Part shown: one piece after another, positions 12,301 through 25,029 of the stretch
How positions within the stretch are numbered: the stretch's first letter is position 1
How the letters are laid out: each line of letters starts with the position of its first letter
Translations under genes and position numbers: made by a program
Assembly (NCBI GenBank): GCA_963693305.1
Contig: OY855906.1
Location: 28,356,937 to 28,420,936 of the forward strand
Length of the DNA stretch: 64,000 nucleotides
Source: Meandrina meandrites
Taxonomy: Eukaryota; Cnidaria; Anthozoa; Scleractinia; Meandrinidae
Direction of reading: 5' to 3'
The notes under the pieces: model-generated
The model's database searches: none
What the model saw: only the letters and a program-made list of their open reading frames with translations
What the model was told of the DNA's origin: nothing

Positions 12301-14219
12301 CCCTCGTAAACCCTGGTGCGATGAGTGGATTATAGGAGAATACCACCCACCAACAGGAAAGAGTACACGAGGTGCGATTGCCCCCTAACGGTGATGTGGA
12401 GCAAGCTAAGGGGAAAGTTACTAAGGCTAACTGCAATGGCAACTCGCTCCCGAAATAGGGTAAGAGCGATATGTCTCCCAGAGTGCTATGGACTGGGACC
12501 TAAACGCCATATCTTCATCCAGTTATTCTCTGCCCCTAAGGACCAAAATTGGAACCCTCAAGGCTTCCGTCCAAGAGTTGAAACATCGAGTGCCCCACTT
12601 TTAATAGGATTATGCGTATTAGGGACAGTTACTCGGGAAACATACGACGGAGTGAAAGATCAAGTGTAAAGTGAGACGGGTACGAAACGTCTTGACTATC
12701 GGACATTATTGAATTCTCAACCTCGGATATTGCATTTCTAGCTTTGTGATTGGTTTACTGAATCCCGATTATCAGCCAATATACCTATGTTTGACCTTAC
12801 ATAGGAAACGAGTGCGGCAAGTGCCGCTCGGCCTAAAATTTTCCTGCGGGAAGCGAAAGTTCCATCAGAAAAATGGCAAATTTGGCGAGCTTTATAAGCT
12901 TATACACGAAATAATGGACAGTGCCCCCTCTCAAATCCCAAAATACCACAAAAATGCCATAGTTGACTCAGCTACGTATAACTGAAAGGATTGAGGCGAA
13001 ATGTGTAATAAAAATACTTGTAAATGTGCAACAAGAGCGACTGAACGAAGAAGAAAAGCAGCAAATAATTTACGGGAAGACCAGAAAACTGACACAATTT
13101 CATTCATGCAGTGTTCAACGTAAAATTAGGCTCAGCACTTCAGTTAAGTTTGTTACCTTTCAATCTTGATCTTGTCCTTTTATAATTCAATAAACTTCAT
13201 CGACTCTAGAGTGCAATTTGGTTTCAGCATAATGTAGTAGTCTTGATGACAGCCGTGGAGCCGTGAACAAGTACAATATGTAAATACTTGCTTCGCTGGT
13301 CTTACACAAGGCGTATAATTTCCACAAAAGCTATTGCTTTGGGTCTTCCCGTAAACCTTAATTGTTGTCACAATTTTCCAGAATGAAAAGACGATTTACG
13401 AGGAGATTGTCCGAGGAAAATCTTCATACGAAAACTCTCTCGCTCGCTTTCCTCGCTTTTCATTCAACTCAAGGAGTGAAGACCACGTCACAAATTTCCC
13501 CACCTCCTCATACTATCACTTCGTTTACATCAAAATGAAATGTCCAGTTGATTTATACTGAAGTTAACAGCTGGATAGCAACATTTAATTAGGCGCCGTT
13601 TTATTGTCCCCCATTTTGTTTTCCTTTTAAGGGGCGGGGAGGGGGGGGGGGGAGGGCAATGTAAACCTGCACAACAAGCGGTTTATTTATTTAGTTTTCC
13701 GCCAGGTCAATTCTCAGGTTCCATGACACAGTTTCGCACACCAGAATTTGTGTGCTATTGTAGCTACCGTTTCCGGCGTGTGTGCAATCGAAGGAATTAA
13801 CTTGAACGACAAAAGAAAAGGAACTAAAATTTCGGACCCCATCCTCCTTTCCATCCACTATATCTAACAAAGCTCGGAACCCTTTCTGTAAGCCTTAAAG
13901 GAACCCTCCACTGTTTTTACAAGTATTGCTTAAAATGTTCCGAATGTGCTCATTAGTAGATCCTATATTAAAAAAATGCCTTACCTAGCGAACTGATTTT
14001 TTTATCGATTTTCAAAGACGAGCCCGTCAGCCTCTTCGTAATTCCCGCGGCTGCCATCTTGAATAGCGCGCAATGGACTGTGGGCATTGATGACGTATCG
14101 TGGTTGCTCGCTCCAAGCTCTGCTGTATGAATTCGAGATAATTTGGTAAACATGTCGCAGATTTTGCCATATCAGCCACATATCACCTGGACCTACAGTA
14201 CTCTTTTAACCTGGAACTT
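12301..14219. other. Gene A intron, no gene seen
   Basis: This is non-coding sequence with a G-rich tract at 13631-13656 and a MITE-like segment near 13898-14160 that begins AAGGAACCCTCCACTG. The open frames here (for example 12325-12669) show no recognisable protein family. Confidence 0.5.
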
Positions 14220-14705
14220 TACTCTTCTTTCTGATGAATTTTAAAAACCGCCACCATCCCCCCTTCCACCACCCTCGCAGTACCTTTTTCAGCAATCACA
14301 ATGAAACTTAAAGGATGCATAGAATGTTCGAAAATCTGTCTTTTGATATATGTCACGGGGGATGATAACGTCACATGACGTGATAATTAGACCTTGATGT
14401 TAAAACAGCCGTCGTCTTGAATTTCAATTTTTTTCCGAAACGTCTGAAAACCGCTCAAAATTACTGAAAAGTACTCAAAATCTATAAAACGGTGCAAGGA
14501 ATATAAAAAGGTGAAATTAAGCGCATTAAGAACCGTTCTCTGAGAAAGTGAAGCAAACTTGGAAATGAAAATTTTTAACCCCCCTTCATTTTTTGTGTGG
14601 AGGTAGGCTACCTGGGGGGATGAACAAAAACGACCATATTTTGATTGGCAGATGTATTGTTTCCATGGTAACCGCACTTGGTCACGCAAGCCTCAGGTTC
14701 ATGTT
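14220..14705. repeat. Dispersed repeat, copy 1 (second copy at 57380-57660)
   Basis: The stretch around 14440-14510 (TTACTGAAAAGTACTCAAAA, then ATCTATAAAACGGTGCAA) and its upstream CACGGGG...GATGA...GTCAC...ACGTG context recur at 57400-57535 in the same order. The copy also carries GTTTCCATGGTAAC at 14659-14672. No coding potential is seen. Confidence 0.65.
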
Positions 14706-16072
14706 TTGAGCTAAAATTTCACTCTCAAAAAGTAAAAATATACGAGGCTAGTTCTCGGGTAAATATAAACCAAATCAAATGAAACTCCAGCAGAAAGTAG
14801 AGTCATTCTTCTAGTTTATAAAAATTATTGTAAAAGTATTTTGAGGTTTATGAACAAGGAAAAAATTGACGCTGTGTAATAAAGCCTGTCGGCCATTTCG
14901 ACAAGCGGCAAAATCAAGCAAAACCAATTTCGCTATTTTTCCCAAAGTACTCACTTTCTTGAAACCAAATTAGCAGCAGAGCTAATATGGATAATGTAGT
15001 TTCGAAATATCATAACATCTTTTTGGGGAACGTTATATTTTGTCCATAGGCATTCAAGACATACAAGGCAAATTGCAACAAATTGCAAGATTGGCCATTT
15101 TGAGGGCCTCGCTATTTGGCCTAAAAAGGCTTAAGAGAGATGAATTCAGCTTGAAAATAATTTTATATCACCTGGCCTGTTACGTAAATGTGATTAATAA
15201 CGTTTTGGTTGGCGAATTTGGTGAAATTTAAATTAATACAAAAGCCTACCTTGCAAGTTTTGGCAATTTCTTCAAGACGATTTGTTGTCTGAGACTCGCC
15301 TTCGCTCCCTCCAATTTCTTGACCAAATTAAGCACAGACACTAGCAGAAAGGCCAAATCTAACAGTTTCCCACATCAAAATCCATTTTCCTGCGTTTCAG
15401 ACCACAAATGATGATACATTAATCCGCATACTTGATAAACAACAGTTCGCCGCCATGTCAAAACACATCCGTAACTTTGTGATTTCTTCCGTCGAGNNNN
15501 NNNNNNNNNNNNNNNNNNNNNNNNNNNNNNNNNNNNNNNNNNNNNNNNNNNNNNNNNNNNNNNNNNNNNNNNNNNNNNNNNNNNNNNNNNNNNNNNNNNN
15601 NNNNNNNNNNNNNNNNNNNNNNNNNNNNNNNNNNNNNNNNNNNNNNNNNNNNNNNNNNNNNNNNNNNNNNNNNNNNNNNNNNNNNNNNNNNNNNNNAAAT
15701 TCTTCAATGCGATTAGCACTGCACTACGTAACCGAAAAGGCTCCCAATAGAGTCAGCCCCTCATTTTATCTTCGTTTTTACCAACACTGCCCTTCGTTTA
15801 GCCCTATCAGTAAAGTACTTTTCCAATATCGTCACTTATGCCTCTTTACCAAACGAAAATGAGCCACGTGAGGAGGAAAAAAGTGGGTTAATTGCTGTAT
15901 CTTGCTGAGATAAATGTCTGAGCTCAACACATGCTACCTTAGTTATAACTAGGGATCATTTTGGAAGACTACTTTAGACAAATGTAAAGCAATGATATGG
16001 AACTCTGACGTAATTGTACTATTATAGTCATTATATTCGTGTCATTCACAGTAGCTGCATTCCTTTTTTTAG
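14706..16072. other. Gene A intron, distal part, with assembly gap
   Basis: No exon is recognised in the visible sequence. Missing gene A exons, such as the rest of the fibrinogen-like module, could in principle hide in the gap at 15497-15696. Confidence 0.5.
15497..15696. other. Assembly gap (200 N)
   Basis: Exactly 200 N. The identical length of both gaps in the window suggests a placeholder, so the true length is unknown. Frames that run across it are meaningless. Confidence 0.99.
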
Positions 16073-16386
16073 TATGTAGGTCTGTAGGAGTAGCGGACAG
16101 AAATATAATACCAGATGCTAGAATGACGGCAAGCACATTCGCAAATAAGAACTATTATCCATACTACGGCCGACTGAATGAAACGAGGGGATATGGAGTG
16201 TGGTGTCCAAAGACAGCAAATAACAGAACTGACTATCTTCAAGTCGATATGGGAACAGTGGACGCTGTTTGTGCAGTGGAGACACAAGGACATGTGATTG
16301 GTTCTCATTGGACCACCAGCTACAAAGTGCATATGTCTACAGATGGAGTCACTTGGAACTCGTACAAGGAAAACAATGTTGAAAAG
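16073..16386 (+). CDS. Gene A exon 5: F5/8 type C (discoidin) domain, N-terminal part
   Basis: A pyrimidine tract and AG at 16071-16072 precede the exon. It enters in phase 1, matching exon 4, and ends in phase 0 at GTAATT (16387). It encodes about 104 residues with the discoidin pattern: a first Cys, NIIPDARMTAST, GVWCPKTAN, DYLQVDMGTVDAVCAVETQG and YKVHMSTDGVTWNSY. Discoidin domains bind carbohydrate, phospholipid or collagen outside the cell. The second half is on exon 6, the usual split point before a VFSGN motif. Confidence 0.85.
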
Positions 16387-16740
16387 GTAATTGTGCCCAT
16401 GACTCTTTCTTGGTGGCAATAAATTGGTGATAACCAGCCGTTCGATCGAAGGCATTCAGCGAGCTTGAAGATCTCCTCTTGGCCAAAAAAAAAAAAAAAA
16501 AAATAGTACCCAGTGGGTACATGAGTCTAATGCGTCATGGATTGTTAGTGCGGTTGAAGTATGTTGAACACAGTTTCGGTATTTACGGCATAGAGTAAGA
16601 GGTGTAGCAGAGGTTTGGTAGTAAGAGTGGTTCAGAAGAAGTCGATAATATTTGTTCTCTTAAGTATATATATTTATATATATTTATTCATGTTAAAAGA
16701 TTAGTGCGTTGTTGACCACAGGAAGATCGTAAAGATTTAG

Positions 16741-16935
16741 AGGAGGGGGGGGGGGGGGGGGGGGAATCCTGAAAAATTTGTTCGCAAAAGCAAAAAAAGC
16801 CCAACTAAATTTTTTACAGGCATGAAAAAAATTGTCTGCAGGAAGATGACACCGGAAAAAATGTTTTCACAGACAACGATACAGAAAAAAATTTTCATCC
16901 CCCTGCTTCCAAAAAACTAATGGTGCGGCCCATAG
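16741..16935. mobile_element. MITE-like remnant with poly-G near one end
   Basis: A run of 20 G (16745-16764) is followed by A-rich sequence and ends at CATCCCCCTGCTTCC...ACTAATGGTGCGGCC. The end is similar in style to the 4203-5122 element (poly-G next to an A-rich subterminal zone and a GGNCCAT-type tip). It lies in gene A intron 5. Confidence 0.45.
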
Positions 16936-18267
16936 ATAGACAAGATACAGCCGCTTATTTAGTATTCTAAATATCCTAAATCCCATCAAAATAAGCCAAA
17001 TTTTTTTTTTCAATTCATTTGCAATTTATGCAATACTGCTCAACAAAGATTTCAATTACCTTTAACGTTTCGACACAGGGGAGCAAAGAAAACATTGCGT
17101 GCAGAATGTAATTTAATTAAGCGAAATATTTTCACGTCTATTAAACACCACAAGCAGTTGAATGAAAGAGTTTCGTTTTCATGACTGAGAACAGCTTCCA
17201 AATAGTCAATACATGGAAATAACAATCAGATCGGAATTCAATAACTATTAAAGCGAGTTTTCATTCTGTCTTAACTACTTTTTGGCAAGTTTCAATATTT
17301 ATGCAAATTTCGCGCGAAATGTAATTTGATTACACTGTGTTGTTTTCAAGCTCTAGATTGAATATTGAATGGTGAAAAAAACTCTTTTTAATGAAAGTTG
17401 CATTTTGTGAATGAAATCCTGCTTCAGTTGAATTGAACAATCAATTGCTGACTACAACTTTATTTAATTTTCCATTTTTTTTTCAAAGTTATTTTTTTGT
17501 TTATGAACACAAATGTCACTTCCGGATTTTTTTCATCAAAAGATGTCGATTTCACGTTGCGTTTCCCACGGATCATAAAAAAAAAACATGCAGCTGGGAG
17601 GAGAACATTTTCAGTGGCTTCACACTTGAAAACGAGGATTCATATTATTTTGCACTGTAAAACATTTATTCCAATTACATACATGACAATTTCTTTTACA
17701 AGTGCGTGTCGTGCTCGAGCTCCGTTTGACCGTTGCTTCGTTAACAACATCCTTGCTTCCTGATTGGATTACGATCACCACACCAGCCCGCAATGAGGCG
17801 GCTATTGTTTAAGCGCAATTACACCGGACGATTATCGATCCCGAACCATTCCCTTGGGATTGCTAACAGCTTTTTTCCACTACATAGAGTCTAAAGCGCA
17901 TGCGCAATAGACTCAAAAACACTTAGAATGTGAAGTTTTTTTTTTTTTTTTTCCAAAGCTTGTTGTTAGCGATCCAAAAGCTGCCTTTTGTCTCGATTTC
18001 AAAACAAAACCTAAGAGGAGGAGGGGGGTTGGGGAGGGGGGGGGGGGGGGGGGTGGGATGGTACCATACCAACCCTAAAAGTTTACCATTCATAATTGGA
18101 ATATAAAGTTACATGTACATCCGGAGTACAATTTGTTTAGTGAAAAGCGAGTAGTAGAAGAATTCGCGCTAAAATATGTTTTATGAAGTCTTTATAATGT
18201 TATTCTTACAATCGTTCTTGTTTTATGTCATGTAATGTGTGTTTAGTCTATTTCTTTTTCATTGTAG
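16936..18267 (+). other. Gene A intron 5, distal part
   Basis: Non-coding AT-rich sequence. It holds a poly-T tract at about 17938-17952 and a G-rich run at 18021-18057, and nothing else that I recognise. Confidence 0.5.
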
Positions 18268-18429
18268 GTGTTCTCAGGAAACACAGATAAAGATAGCACT
18301 GTAAAGCGTTCACTCAGCAATGCCGTCAAAGCCAGATTTGTTCGGTTTTATCCCGTCACGCACTACAGCCATCCATGTTTGAAAGTTGAAATATTTGTGC
18401 TACCTACCTACCTAATACAAACTCCATAG
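18268..18429 (+). CDS. Gene A exon 6: discoidin domain, C-terminal part and stop
   Basis: AG at 18266-18267 is followed in phase 0 by VFSGNTDKDSTVKRSLSNAV, then ARFVRFYPVTHYSHPCLKVEIF and a short tail ending at TAG (18427-18429). This matches the second half of a discoidin domain (VFxGN, RFVRxxP, L+xE). The usual terminal Gly-Cys that pairs with the first Cys is replaced by Val-Leu. Either the domain lacks its N-to-C disulphide or His-Pro-Cys upstream substitutes. The stop directly after the domain makes discoidin the C-terminus of gene A. Confidence 0.8.
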   Translation: MFSGNTDKDSTVKRSLSNAVKARFVRFYPVTHYSHPCLKVEIFVLPTYLIQTP

Positions 18430-20922
18430 GGAAAAATTGGATCAAAAAACTGATGATTCCAATGTCAAAGTTAACTTAATGTGATCTCAACCATTTTGTT
18501 AAAGGTTTGTTCATTGTTTTCAAAAGGTAGCCGGTGATTGCTGAAGTTGATTTTCTTTAACTTGTCTTATGAACACCAATTCTCAGTATCTGCAAAAACA
18601 TGTAAGTAAGATATATGCCAAGTAACATTAAATATTATACGGCTCTGTGATATGTCGACCTGACTTAAAAAAAGAACAGCTTATCATACATTCATTTAGT
18701 GCTTTACACGTATACATGTGAAACAAGATGTTTTCTTTCACTTGAAAATATTCTAACACATTTTTCTTCATTTTTTTTCGCAAATTTTTAAAATTCAATC
18801 AGTTTAAATCTATTATTTTCCTTCATTAATTTTACCTTAAAGTAGTGTCAGTTCAATCCACAGCATAGTCTGACGTCATGGAAATTAAATTCAAGTTCAC
18901 GGGTATTTCCAAAGTATCAGCTCATAACAACCAAACGGCAAGTTTCTCAAATTTGGACATTGGGCAATTTAGTCGTGGGAGTAATGTACATGGAAGATAC
19001 AAGAATGAAAATATATATGAGCTGTGTAAATGTACGACGGAGAATTAAAGATGTAAAAGATATAAAAACTTCACTGAGTTTAAAATGTTAAAAAATTCAA
19101 TGTTATTATTTGCTGTTTTCATTTATAAAATAATTTATCATAAGCCGCCACTTTTGTTGGGTATTTATGTAGTAACAAAAATGACAACATTATATTTAAT
19201 CAATCGCTTTAATGGTCTGGCAGCCACGGTTTAAGGTTGTAGCAAATAAAGAACTTGTAAACCGCAAAGAAGCAGTATATGTCATTAAGTTGGTAATGGA
19301 GTAGGGTAGGGGATAGGAGGGTGGATGGGGGGGGGGGGGGGGGGCAATCGTGCCCTTGCCGTGTTCTTGGCAGGATATAATTAACGCGAATTTGATCAGG
19401 TGCCTTTTTCCCTCAGAGTTTCTCAAGCTTTAAGGATGCGCAACAATGCTCCATATTAATATGACCAATATGTTTGTTGTTTTCTCGACTGAGGAAATGA
19501 TATATTGTTTAATTTTGTCTATCCTTTGTTCTAAAAAGCTTTCAAAAACAAAACTGAACACTTTGGCTAATAATCCTCTGTATTAAAGCCAAAAGCAAAC
19601 TAATAAAGGTGACCAGTCACAACCGGCGGAAGGAAGAACCACAATGCACCAATCAGATTTCTGGTGAGGTAACTGCGCCAAGCGTGAGAACATGCAAGTC
19701 AACAAGTTGTGACTGCTTTTGGTTTTGCATGAGTTATTACTTGAGCAGTTGACGCGAGGTTTCAAATCTTCACTTTAGGATTATTTTCTACAACTACTTT
19801 TAATTATGTAGTAAATTAAAGTCATTAAACTCGATTGATCAAAACGCGTTGTCACCTTTGCTTCTAGGCAGGGAAATTTTGATAGGTTAACATACAAGAT
19901 AAAGAGATGAAAATTAACCTTCAATTTACTTTGTGGTCTCTGTTATAAGTACCCCCCCCCCCCCCCCCCCCCCTGCTCCCCCTCCCCTAATAAAAGGTGC
20001 TCTTGTATTCTGGTTTGGTCTGTGGTGAATGAATATATTCGCTATATAATCTACGTGTAACATGTTCCGATTAGGAAATAAATCAGGATTGGAGAACGTG
20101 GCCATGGACTCTGGGGTCGAGTTTTACATTAGAACAGGCCTTTCTCTTGCTACGCGCATGCAGACGCAAATTTACGTGCTTTATCGTCGTCCCGTGTGCG
20201 TATTTAGTTAACACGCAGGGACATGCAGTGTTGTGTGTGCCGGGTCCAGTTGCCGACCACTTGATGTTCAACACGTTTCTTTTGTGTCACAAATGAATTA
20301 AAAAAATTCCCAAAGAAAGACTGATTACTGTACTTTCATTATCTTCATTATATTATCTTGTCCTTCCACCTGCTGTAGAATGGTAACACGTTCTGTTGAG
20401 TTAAAGCTAGGTGAAATTGTTTTCCCGATAACTTATTTGTTTGTATTTTGTTTGTTTTTATAATTGATTACAAACACACAAAAAGGATTGTTACAGCACG
20501 CATACCTACAGTACATACGGAAATTACATACAGAAATAATACAGCTTCTTACGCTCATTGCAATATTTGAACTACTTACACTAATTACAAAACTTTTTCA
20601 ACTTTTACAGAATACCAAAAAAAAAAACAATTAACTGTATTTATCAATTACTAGAACAACTTAGTAACAAATATGTACAAAAAAGAACTACAAAAGGTGA
20701 CAAAAAAACAAACAAATATTTACATACAATAAAAAATACAAAAGCAAAAAATACATAATAAACACACCGGTATATTTACATAGTTTACAGCTTGACTTAC
20801 ACCTTTGCTCTACTAGTTTCTTTTTGTATTTTATTTTAAAGGATAGCCAAAAAGGCGTCTAAGAAATTACCTTCCTCATTTTTTTGAAGCGGTTTAAATG
20901 TAGTTCCTTGCCATTATTGTGT
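18430..20922. other. Intergenic region between gene A and a LINE
   Basis: No gene is seen. It contains a G18 run (19327-19344), a C22 run (19952-19973) and A-rich sequence at 20600-20760. No clear poly(A) signal for gene A was identified. Confidence 0.5.
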
Positions 20923-23830
20923 AAGATAAGATAAAAGATAAGATAAAAACTTTATTACCGTGTCTGTGTGTTTAGCCCTTATGGACTAATTGGGGACACA
21001 ATTAAAATACCTAAAATACTTTTTATAATGCTAAGCTGAAAATATTTAAAATACTTAACTAAAAACTAAAAACTAATATTTACAATGTCTTAAGCGCAAC
21101 AGAGTTTGCAACAGTTACTATTGTTGTCCACGTAGTCCGATAGATTGAGTTTTCTAATTTTAGTTTTGAATGCAGCCACAGTCGGCGAGTTTTTCAGGTC
21201 TTTACTTAATTTTGACCATAGAAGTGGTCCAAGATATCTGATACAATGTTTCCCGTAGCGTTTAGTGTCAAAACGCGGTAAGACAAAATCACTGTTTCTA
21301 AGCGAGTGTGTAGTGTCCTTGCGGACAAAAAGAGCAGAGACGTTGTCTGGCGCAAGCCCGTTCTTGACCTTATACATAAGCGTTGCTGTATCTTGTAAAC
21401 GCCTATTATATAGTGTGGGCAGATCTGCCCGTCCCAAGAGTTCGTTATAGGTTTCGGCGTGGGATCTGAATATAACTCTTAATGCGCGTTCCTGAATTCT
21501 CTCAAGTTTCCTTTTGTCCGATGACTTACAAAACTGCCATGTTAGATGGCAGTATGTTAGGTGAGGTAAAATAAACGTCTTATACAGTAATAGCTTAGCC
21601 TTGCAAGGTATTAAATTGCGAAGACGAGAAAGTACTCCGACTTTCTGGCTGGCCTTAATGCATAGCACACGGATATGCTCGGTAAACTCAAGATTATCGT
21701 CGATGTGAACTCCCAGTAGCTTGATTTGTTCTGTTTTTGTAATATCTATGTCATCGATGCTAAGGACTGTGTCGCTCTTGTCCTTATCGAGTTTTCTTGG
21801 ATTGATATTTAGCGACTGGAACTTGTCTGGATTTGCTTTTAAATAGTTCTTTGAGTACCAAGCCAGGGCTTGGCTACCATGAATTTTCAAACTGCGTCCA
21901 ACTGTTTCGTGGTCCGTTCCCTTAACGTACATTTGGTGGTCGTCAGCGTACATAGTTAAGTTTGCGTCCTTTACATGTGATGACAGATCATTTTGAAACA
22001 TGTTCCAAAGTAGGGGTCCGAAGGATGATCCTTGAGGGCATCCACGTTTCATCTTTATCCAGTCACTCGTGATTTCGCCCAATTTTACTCTGTTATGTCT
22101 GTTCTCAAAGAATGATCGCATTAGTTCAAGAGAACGTCTTCCAAAGCCGTAAGCCTCCAGCTTCTTTACCGTCAAGGAATGGCTCAAGCTGTCGAAGGCC
22201 TTGCTCATATCTGTAGATAGAATATAAACAAGTTGCTTTGTATCAACGGCCAATTTCCAATCTTCTATCAGCGCAAGCAGTGTTGTTTCGCAGCTGTGTT
22301 TTTTCCTGTACGCTGTCATTCTGTTGTACAGAGTTTTATCATAATGGCATGTCACCTGGTTGCAAAGCAACTGTTCGAATATTTTGTCGACTGCGGTAAG
22401 GGAAGTGATGGGGCGGTAGCTTGTAGTATCCTGTCTGTCTCCCTTCTTATACGCTGGTGTCCACTCACCCATTTTCCACGCATTAGGCCATTCACCTTGC
22501 TCTATGCAGTTGTTGTAGAGTCTAGTAAGGGATGCTGCTGTACCCTCAGCCACACTCTTGAGAAGCTTTGGTGAAATACGCGAGTCCCATCCACTAGATT
22601 TCTTTGGATTGATTTTTTGAAGAGCCTGTTGTACTTCAGGCACCGAAAATAATTTGAAGTCGAAATCGTTTTCTTTATAGGCTTCTCGTATGCTCCTAAC
22701 GCTATTGTGCTCACTGTGGTCCTTTTACGCGAGATTGTTGACATGATCTCCTCCAATATCTGACGCCACATTAGTAAAGTAATCTGCCAGTGTTTCTGCT
22801 ACTTCCTTTTGATTCTTTGCAATGTTGTGTTCGTTTATCTTAAGGTAGATTGCTGTTGGTTCCTTACTTTTACCACCAATGAATGGTTTGAAAGTATCAT
22901 AGAATTTATCAGGCCTCGATTTAAGTTCTTCGGTCTTTTTGTACCAATATGCTCTAATAGCTTTCCGGCGCTCTCGGGTAGCTATATTTCGATACTTTCT
23001 TTTAAGTTCTAGATTCTCAACTGTGCGATCTAGAGCAAACTTTTTTGCGTACTTCCTTTTGGTTCTCAATGCCCTTTTCCAATCCTCTGTCATGTAAGGA
23101 ATGTCCTTTTCTCTCACTCTCTTTCTTTTGACTGGCGCATGCTGGTCTATGACGTTTTCAAAAAGTCCTTTCCAATAATCATACTGATCGTCTGTACTTG
23201 TGATAAAAAAATCGCCCACTTGCCAAGGCGCATTCATGAGTTCTTGATTAAGCAGTTCAAAATCAGTGTTCTTAGTCTGCCTAAATGTTATGGTCTTTGA
23301 CTTGTGCTTGCAGACTTTCTCCGTCATTTGGCCGTAGATCAGATAGTGGTCACTTATCTCGGGGTTGTACACCCCGCAGTTTTCGAACAGTTCTGGCGTG
23401 TTTGTGAGAAGCACGTCGAGGAGCGTCTGAGAGTGCGTTGTGACTTTTGTGGGCTCTGTTATCAGGCACGACAAATTGTATACTTCCTCCAGATCTCTAA
23501 GTAACTTTCCCTCAGCCTTATCAGGATTAAGCCTATCCATGTTCAGATCTCCTATTATCACTACGGTCTGCTTTTGAAGACACGCCCACTGAAAAATGTC
23601 GTTCATTTCTTCCTCTACATTCTGCAGGTACTTTGATCCAGTGCACCCTCTAGCTTGCTTAGGCGGTCTATAAAGCGCCAGAAATAGTATTTCCTTCCTG
23701 CCTATACTGCATTCAACCGCAATGGCTTCGAGTGTCCTGTAGGTCTTTGGCAGTTTTAGTCTCTTCGAGGGAACGGCTGTTGAAAAATAAGCAAAGTGCA
23801 AAGGTTTAAACCAAGACACTGAGGCTCGGT
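20923..23830 (-). mobile_element. 5'-truncated non-LTR retrotransposon (CR1/Jockey-like)
   Basis: On the minus strand, endonuclease and reverse transcriptase coding runs from 23819 to 21090. A short 3' UTR follows, with an AATAAAG signal and an ATCTTATCTT-type tail at 20923-20949. That tail is the short tandem 3' end common in CR1/L2/Rex-type LINEs. The endonuclease lacks its N-terminal part and the sequence changes abruptly near 23830, so the copy is 5' truncated, as target-primed reverse transcription often leaves it. Confidence 0.8.
21090..23819 (-). pseudogene. LINE ORF2: partial AP endonuclease plus reverse transcriptase, one in-frame stop
   Basis: The endonuclease part (from 23819) shows IGDLNMDRLNPDKAEG and a YNPEISDHYLI motif, the catalytic SDH of APE-type endonucleases. 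A linker follows. The RT begins near 22640 with PKKSSGWDSRI and YRPITSLTAVDKIFEQLL. It has motif A STDMSKAFDSLSH, GCPQGSSFGPLLWNMFQND and the catalytic MYADDHQMYV (residues about 231-240 of the RT segment). A C-terminal RT/thumb region ends at 21090. One TAA at 22725-22727 interrupts the frame, and the same frame is open on both sides for 27 codons between the two segments. Apart from that stop and the 5' truncation, the copy is well preserved and thus fairly young. Confidence 0.85.
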
Positions 23831-24049
23831 GCCTGTGATACCGTAAAGTATTTGAGCTTCAGAGAGCGTGATTGCAATGTTGATTCTTTCTGTATGTATT
23901 GCTATTGTGGTTTGGTTTGGCTCATTCATGCATATTTCCCTCTGGAAGGCCTACAGAGAGAATATGAGCATTTTGACACATTGCTCCAGGCTATTTCCAT
24001 ATCACAAGCGTCTTGTCGTAAAGACACTACAGATTTTATCTTTCGTTGA

Positions 24050-24475
24050 AAAGACGAAAGTGAGAAAACAAACTTTTCTAGTATCGATGGACGTCAAAAG
24101 TCTACATAGGAACATACCACAAGAATAGGGTACAACTACAGTAAGCAGGGTTTGGTATACGAACACTTTCACAGAAATAGTAATCCTTCAATCCTGCTCC
24201 AATCTACACACACTATCTCAGAGAAATGCTAAGACTTATACTAAACGACAATTCTTTCCAATTCAACGAAAACAATCACCTACAAATCCACGGTACCGCA
24301 ATGGGTACCAAATTGGCCTTTGTTTTTGCAAATATTTTTTGTGGCCGATATCGAGATAGCCAACTGACAACTTTCAATACACGTATCTTTCCTCTAGCAC
24401 CCACCATGCGTCAAAAAAGCGAAGCTCTTAGACCAGTATGCACTAACTCTTCAAGAACACCATTTGAGTGAAACT
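24050..24475 (+). pseudogene. Fragment of a Penelope-like reverse transcriptase
   Basis: Conceptual translation gives LVSMDVKSLHRNIPQE near 24080-24128, then after frameshifts MLRLILNDNSFQFNENNHLQ and GTAMGTKLAFVFANIF (24226-24345). These match the A and B motif regions of Penelope-like RTs. No complete catalytic core remains. The fragment lies directly upstream of the truncated LINE on the opposite strand. Confidence 0.7.
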
Positions 24476-25029
24476 ATAAAGAGGTAATAGGTTACACAAA
24501 TGGTGCTAAAGTTTCCATTGTTTGAAGTTGTGTAGGCCTGATAAAATGCAGTCTTTTTTAGTACTTTATGCAAGGTTACGTGACAAAACTGAAAGGCAGT
24601 ATGGAAAGAAACGAGCGACATGCCAAACGTATTTCATATATTTCCCTTCTCTTCAGCGAGGGTAGAAACGAGGTACTGCAGTGTAGCATCACGGAAAATA
24701 AGCCTCTTAAAGGACTAACAAGGAGAAAGGTGACAAATCAGGGAGGAGGGAGAACAGGCCCAAAAAATTAGTGACGAGGGAGAAAAATTTGAAAAAAAAA
24801 ATAGCCCGTTCCTCTCCGGTCTCAATACGAAGAGCCCCGGATTAAAGACGTTTTGAATAAACTTTCCCAAGCAGTTTCAAGAAAATACGCCTCTGAACTG
24901 TTGCATAGCATGGCCGCTTCCAAAGATATATTGTTTTGGAAACCCCGCGGACAGTTATTCCTCACAACAATGGTGTAGCCAAACACCATGCAATCAGAGC
25001 TTGACTGAACGGGGGGTCAATAAGCGTTT

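Noticed and set aside
12325..12669. 114-codon frame after the gypsy remnant
   Set aside because: Could be residual polyprotein, but no motif supports it; not called as a gene.
15375..15862. Long frames across the first N gap, and similar frames at 60406-60817
   Set aside because: They exist only because N is read through; the gap content is unknown.
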